Assembly (NCBI GenBank): GCA_035288405.1
Contig: DATEAK010000311.1
Coordinates: 1-16,433 of the forward strand
DNA length: 16,433 nucleotides
Source of the DNA: JACPSX01 sp035288405 [NCBI: bacterium]
GTDB taxonomy: Bacteria; JACPSX01
Direction: 5' to 3'
Under the pieces are notes generated by a model. The model was not told the DNA's origin. It ran no database searches and saw only the letters and a list, made by a program, of their open reading frames with translations. Shown here piece after piece: positions 13,515 through 16,433 of this stretch. The position numbers were made by a program, and so were the translations under genes. Position 1 is the first letter of the stretch. Each line of letters starts with the position of its first letter.

Positions 13515-16274
13515 TCAAAATGGATATCCAAGGGTGAAGTAAAACTCCCCAAGAGATTCACCCGGAACACGATTTAACTTTTGACCATAATCAATTCGTA
13601 AGGGCCCAATCGGTGTCACATACCGTAAACCCAAGCCCGTTGTCGAGCGCAGATGGCCCAGGGAAACCTCGCCGGCAGTGGTCCAGACATTCCCCGTGTC
13701 GACGAAAACAACCCCATTGAGACCCAGGAAAAGAGGAAAACGCAGCTCTGCATTTCCGATCAAAAGATAATTTCCCCCCGTGGGCGTCTTATCTCCTGCC
13801 TGGGGCCCTAATTCATCGCGCGAGTACCCCCTGACCGTTGTAGACCCCCCTGCGAAATAGCGCTCGGTAATAGGAACTATGGCAGTCGAGCCGAAGCTCC
13901 GGGCCAAGCCTCCTCGGCCTCCCAGAGCAAGAACCACCTGGTTGGAGACGGGAACGTACCAACGGCTCTCTCCGCTCAGCTTGTAAAAGTCCACTTGCGA
14001 GGCCAAAGCGAGGGAGGAGAGATCATAGGTCACGCTGTTCAGAGACCCGCGGGAGGGATTGATCGGGTCGTTCCGGCTGTCCCGGATCAAAGTGGGGGCG
14101 ATGCTGGCGACAGTGAGTCTCCCCTCATCTCCTTTATCAAGAACCGCACTCGGGTCCACGTTGAGGAAGCGAATGCCGCTGTAACGATAGGCGAGGGCTG
14201 TCCGGTAGGCTCCCCCCCAAGCTTTCTCCAACCCGACTTGAACTCCCCGGGTCCGGGTTGTGTAGCTTATCTTTTTCAGGTTTCCCTGTTCCAAGCGGGC
14301 CGTACCCGTCACGGGGAAATCCAAAAGCCAGGGTTCCCGATAGCTCAAGCTGTAGTTTTGTTGAATCGAGCTGCGCTGCAGCCTCAAGTCCGCGCTGCGT
14401 CCCCAGCCACCCAGGTTCTGGTGGGAAGCTTCCACGAAACCCCGCAGCTTGTCTTCGGATCCGTACCCGAAACCAAACTCAATGACCTTCGGCTGAGCTT
14501 CGTTGACTTCCACCACAACATCCCGAGTTTCTCCCCCATCATCCAACGGGGAAACCGTGTGTACATCAACGGTGGAAAAAATTCCAAGCTGGCTGAGTTT
14601 ACGTGCAGATCGAGAACCGAGAGCTCGACTGTAAGGATCCCCTTCCTTCAAGTCTAGCTCCCGTGTGATAACCCGGGAATGGGTCGTAAGATTTCCCTGC
14701 ACGATGATTTGACCGATACGGATCGGATTTCCTTCGTCGATGTCCAATTCCAGTGTGATCTGCCCGGGCTCGGAAGTCGATCTTTCCACAGAAAGTCTGG
14801 CATTCCCATGTCCCATTTCCACGTACTTGTCGAGTATGCGGTCAATTCCCTTCTGCAAGAACACCTGGTTGAAAGAGTCCCCGGGACGGATCCCCAGCAA
14901 ATCACGCACTTCCCCCTGGGATAGGGCCTGATTGCCCTTCACGTCGATTCCCGCGATGGTTGAAATCCCACCTTCCACGATGTTGACACGGATCGTCACA
15001 CGGGTTGAATCCTGAGAGTACTCGTATTCCGCGCTGACCTCCGCCTGCAAAAAACCTCGGGAGTGGTAGAGAAACCGGATTGCTTCCAGGTCTTCATCGA
15101 AGCGTTTGGCCACATACCATTCCCTGCGGAAGATTCCCGAGGGGCGGGTAAGCATCTGAGCCAAAATATCGTCTCGGGAAATTCGGGTATTCCCCTGAAT
15201 CTCAATTTTCGCGACCTGGACTCTTGGCCCTTCATCGATCGTGAAAGTGATAGCTCTCCCCTCCGGCACTTCGCTGAGAGCCGAGCCCACCTGGGCAAAC
15301 GGGAGTCCATTGTCCTGGTAAACCGATTGAATTTGTCCGGCGTTTTTCTGTATGGTGAACGGGCTGAGATCTCCATCCTCCTGCAAAGTGAGTTTTTCCC
15401 TTAGTGATTTGGCGGAAAAGAATCGGTTTCCCTGAAAGTGGATCAAGACCCGGGGACCTTCTTGAATCCGCAGGGTGATGCGGACACTTTTACCCGGTAG
15501 CCGTTCGATCTCGGGCTTCTCAACCGAGGCGAATAAGAAGCCCCGGTCCCGGTATTCTTTTTCCAAACGCTCGATTCCCGCCTGCAGGCCGCGACGATTA
15601 AAGACCCGACCTGAATCCAGCCCCAAAACCTTTAAGATCCCTTGCCGGCTCAAGGTGTGGTTCCCTTGCCATATCAGAGACTCAATGCGTGTCGGAGACC
15701 CTTCGTTCACCTCCATGGTGACGACGACCCAGTGCCCGTCCGGCTTTCCGACTCGGGGTATGACTTTGCACTCTTCGTACCCAAGCTCTCGGCAATGCTC
15801 TTGCACCAAGCTCACCTGCTTAGACAGAAACGTCTGGTTGAGAACGGATGGCGGGGAGAGTGTCAAACCCTCGCTGAGTTGGCTTCGTGAGAGGGCCTGG
15901 TTGCCCCGGATACGCCAAGCTGCCACGAAAATCTGCGCTACCGTCCGGAAGGTAAGAGCGATTCCATCTTTTGCCGGCTGCACGTCAACGAGGATATCAG
16001 CAAACAAGCCTTTCTCATAGAGTCGCTTGATGCTTGCGCTGACCTTCTGCGGGTCGTATGGGTCCCCTTCTTTTATCAGAAGAAGGTCACGAAATTCCCT
16101 CTCGGACAGGTTCCCCTGTGTCTCTAAGCGAATCGAGCGGACTGTTCCTTCCAGGGAAGCGCCATAAGCAGAGAAGAGCGGGAGAATGCAAAGCAGCACA
16201 AGCGCCGGAAAGCTCCATAGGCGCTTCTCTTTCCTCTTGATGGTTATGGTCTGAACCGATCCGTCCGCCATCAC
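13515..16274 (-). CDS. bamA: BamA/Omp85 outer-membrane protein assembly factor with seven POTRA domains
   Basis: BamA folds and inserts beta-barrel proteins into the outer membrane. This 919-residue protein (GTG at 16274; an ATG follows at once) has a signal peptide with a basic start (IKRKEKRLW) and core FPALVLLCILPLFSAYGAS. I count seven POTRA domains, at about 43-113, 114-193, 194-273, 274-349, 350-435, 436-515 and 516-593. Each carries a GN turn at 54-55, 124-125, 204-205, 282-283, 361-362, 448-449 and 527-528, and domains 2 to 6 end in an EG pair. The barrel (about 594-919) contains FAGGSTTVRGYSRDELGP, the loop-6 VRGY lock, and ends YFTLGYPF, a proper C-terminal aromatic signal. E. coli BamA has five POTRAs and TamA three. 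It heads an operon with a SurA-like protein and an exporter. Confidence 0.94.
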   Translation of the reverse strand: MMADGSVQTITIKRKEKRLWSFPALVLLCILPLFSAYGASLEGTVRSIRLETQGNLSEREFRDLLLIKEGDPYDPQKVSASIKRLYEKGLFADILVDVQPAKDGIALTFRTVAQIFVAAWRIRGNQALSRSQLSEGLTLSPPSVLNQTFLSKQVSLVQEHCRELGYEECKVIPRVGKPDGHWVVVTMEVNEGSPTRIESLIWQGNHTLSRQGILKVLGLDSGRVFNRRGLQAGIERLEKEYRDRGFLFASVEKPEIERLPGKSVRITLRIQEGPRVLIHFQGNRFFSAKSLREKLTLQEDGDLSPFTIQKNAGQIQSVYQDNGLPFAQVGSALSEVPEGRAITFTIDEGPRVQVAKIEIQGNTRISRDDILAQMLTRPSGIFRREWYVAKRFDEDLEAIRFLYHSRGFLQAEVSAEYEYSQDSTRVTIRVNIVEGGISTIAGIDVKGNQALSQGEVRDLLGIRPGDSFNQVFLQKGIDRILDKYVEMGHGNARLSVERSTSEPGQITLELDIDEGNPIRIGQIIVQGNLTTHSRVITRELDLKEGDPYSRALGSRSARKLSQLGIFSTVDVHTVSPLDDGGETRDVVVEVNEAQPKVIEFGFGYGSEDKLRGFVEASHQNLGGWGRSADLRLQRSSIQQNYSLSYREPWLLDFPVTGTARLEQGNLKKISYTTRTRGVQVGLEKAWGGAYRTALAYRYSGIRFLNVDPSAVLDKGDEGRLTVASIAPTLIRDSRNDPINPSRGSLNSVTYDLSSLALASQVDFYKLSGESRWYVPVSNQVVLALGGRGGLARSFGSTAIVPITERYFAGGSTTVRGYSRDELGPQAGDKTPTGGNYLLIGNAELRFPLFLGLNGVVFVDTGNVWTTAGEVSLGHLRSTTGLGLRYVTPIGPLRIDYGQKLNRVPGESLGEFYFTLGYPF

Positions 16275-16292
16275 CTTTCAGCCGTCAGCTTC
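16275..16292 (-). repeat. Heptamer repeat abutting the bamA start
   Basis: The minus strand reads GAAGCTGACGGCTGAAAG immediately before the bamA start codon: two GCTGANN heptamers (GCTGACG, GCTGAAA) and a G. The AAAGG that would serve as the ribosome-binding site of bamA is made from the end of the repeat. The partner copy at 16335-16356 is in the opposite orientation. Confidence 0.55.
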
Positions 16293-16334
16293 CGATGTCT
16301 GAAGTTCTCCAACTTCCTTCCCTTTCCGGGTCCA

Positions 16335-16356
16335 GGCTGACTGCTGATCCCTGAGC
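16335..16356 (+). repeat. Heptamer repeat upstream of bamA, opposite orientation
   Basis: The plus strand reads GGCTGACT-GCTGATC-CCTGAGC, three heptamers of the CTGANNN type. TCAGCAGTCAGC on its complement matches TCAGCCGTCAGC at 16279-16290 with one change, so this copy and the one at 16275-16292 form an imperfect inverted pair around a spacer of about 43 bases, in the leader of bamA. Confidence 0.55.
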
Positions 16357-16394
16357 GCGGACTCCTGGCAAATGATGGCTGAGCCGCCGAACGC

Positions 16395-16424
16395 ATATTA
16401 ACGGAAACGGAAAGAAAATTTCAG
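16395..16424 (-). promoter_or_regulatory. Weak candidate promoter for the bamA operon
   Basis: On the minus strand CTGAAA (16424-16419) is followed after 18 bases by TAATAT (16400-16395). Each matches the sigma70 consensus in four of six positions. It lies about 120 bases upstream of bamA, before the heptamer repeats. The match is poor and the window ends 9 bases beyond it, so a better promoter may lie outside. Confidence 0.2.
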
Positions 16425-16433
16425 ATCCACTCC

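Noticed and set aside
13515-16274. Reading the Omp85 protein as TamA rather than BamA
   Set aside because: TamA normally has three POTRAs and is paired with tamB. Here there are seven POTRAs and no tamB-like gene follows. The assignment still rests on domain count and context, not on a tree.

Overview
The window looks like a piece of chromosome from a diderm (Gram-negative-type), respiring bacterium. It carries complex I genes together with an outer-membrane BamA, a TolC-type channel and a MacAB-type ABC exporter. Base composition is moderately GC-rich and uniform, and GTG starts are frequent. I cannot fix the phylum from sequence alone. Acidobacteriota, Methylomirabilota (NC10) or a former deltaproteobacterial lineage would all fit (inference, low confidence). 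Every gene I accept is on the minus strand, so the order below follows transcription, from high to low coordinates.

Region 1 (16433 to about 7644) is an envelope operon. It runs bamA with seven POTRA domains, a SurA-N-like periplasmic protein with no PPIase domain, a MacA/HlyD-type adaptor, a MacB-type ATPase, a separate MacB-type permease, a TolC-type outer-membrane channel, and a 96-residue unrecognised cytoplasmic protein. Most junctions are 13-nt gaps or 1-4 nt overlaps; only permease-tolC has a 100-nt gap. BamA and the SurA-like protein could fold and insert outer-membrane proteins, possibly including the TolC-type channel encoded in the same operon. The adaptor, ATPase, permease and channel form a complete tripartite exporter.

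Region 2 (about 7041-7643) has no convincing gene. It holds a compact mosaic of diverged GC-rich stem-loop repeats in both orientations, a degenerate heptamer repeat, and a plausible sigma70-type promoter for the nuo operon (7089-7118).

Region 3 (7031 to 1) is a complex I operon in the order nuoA, C, E, F, H, J, K, L, M; nuoM runs off the window edge. The standard gene order is kept, but nuoB, nuoD, nuoG and nuoI are absent from their usual slots, and the remaining genes sit only a few to about 80 nt apart. The missing four carry the Fe-S wire and quinone-site core between NuoF and the membrane arm, so they must be encoded elsewhere or this is an unusual complex. A stem-loop repeat copy and a possible 58-codon ORF lie between nuoK and nuoL, and a perfect 16-nt palindrome sits where nuoG would be.

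I saw no tRNA, rRNA, CRISPR array, transposase or integrase.
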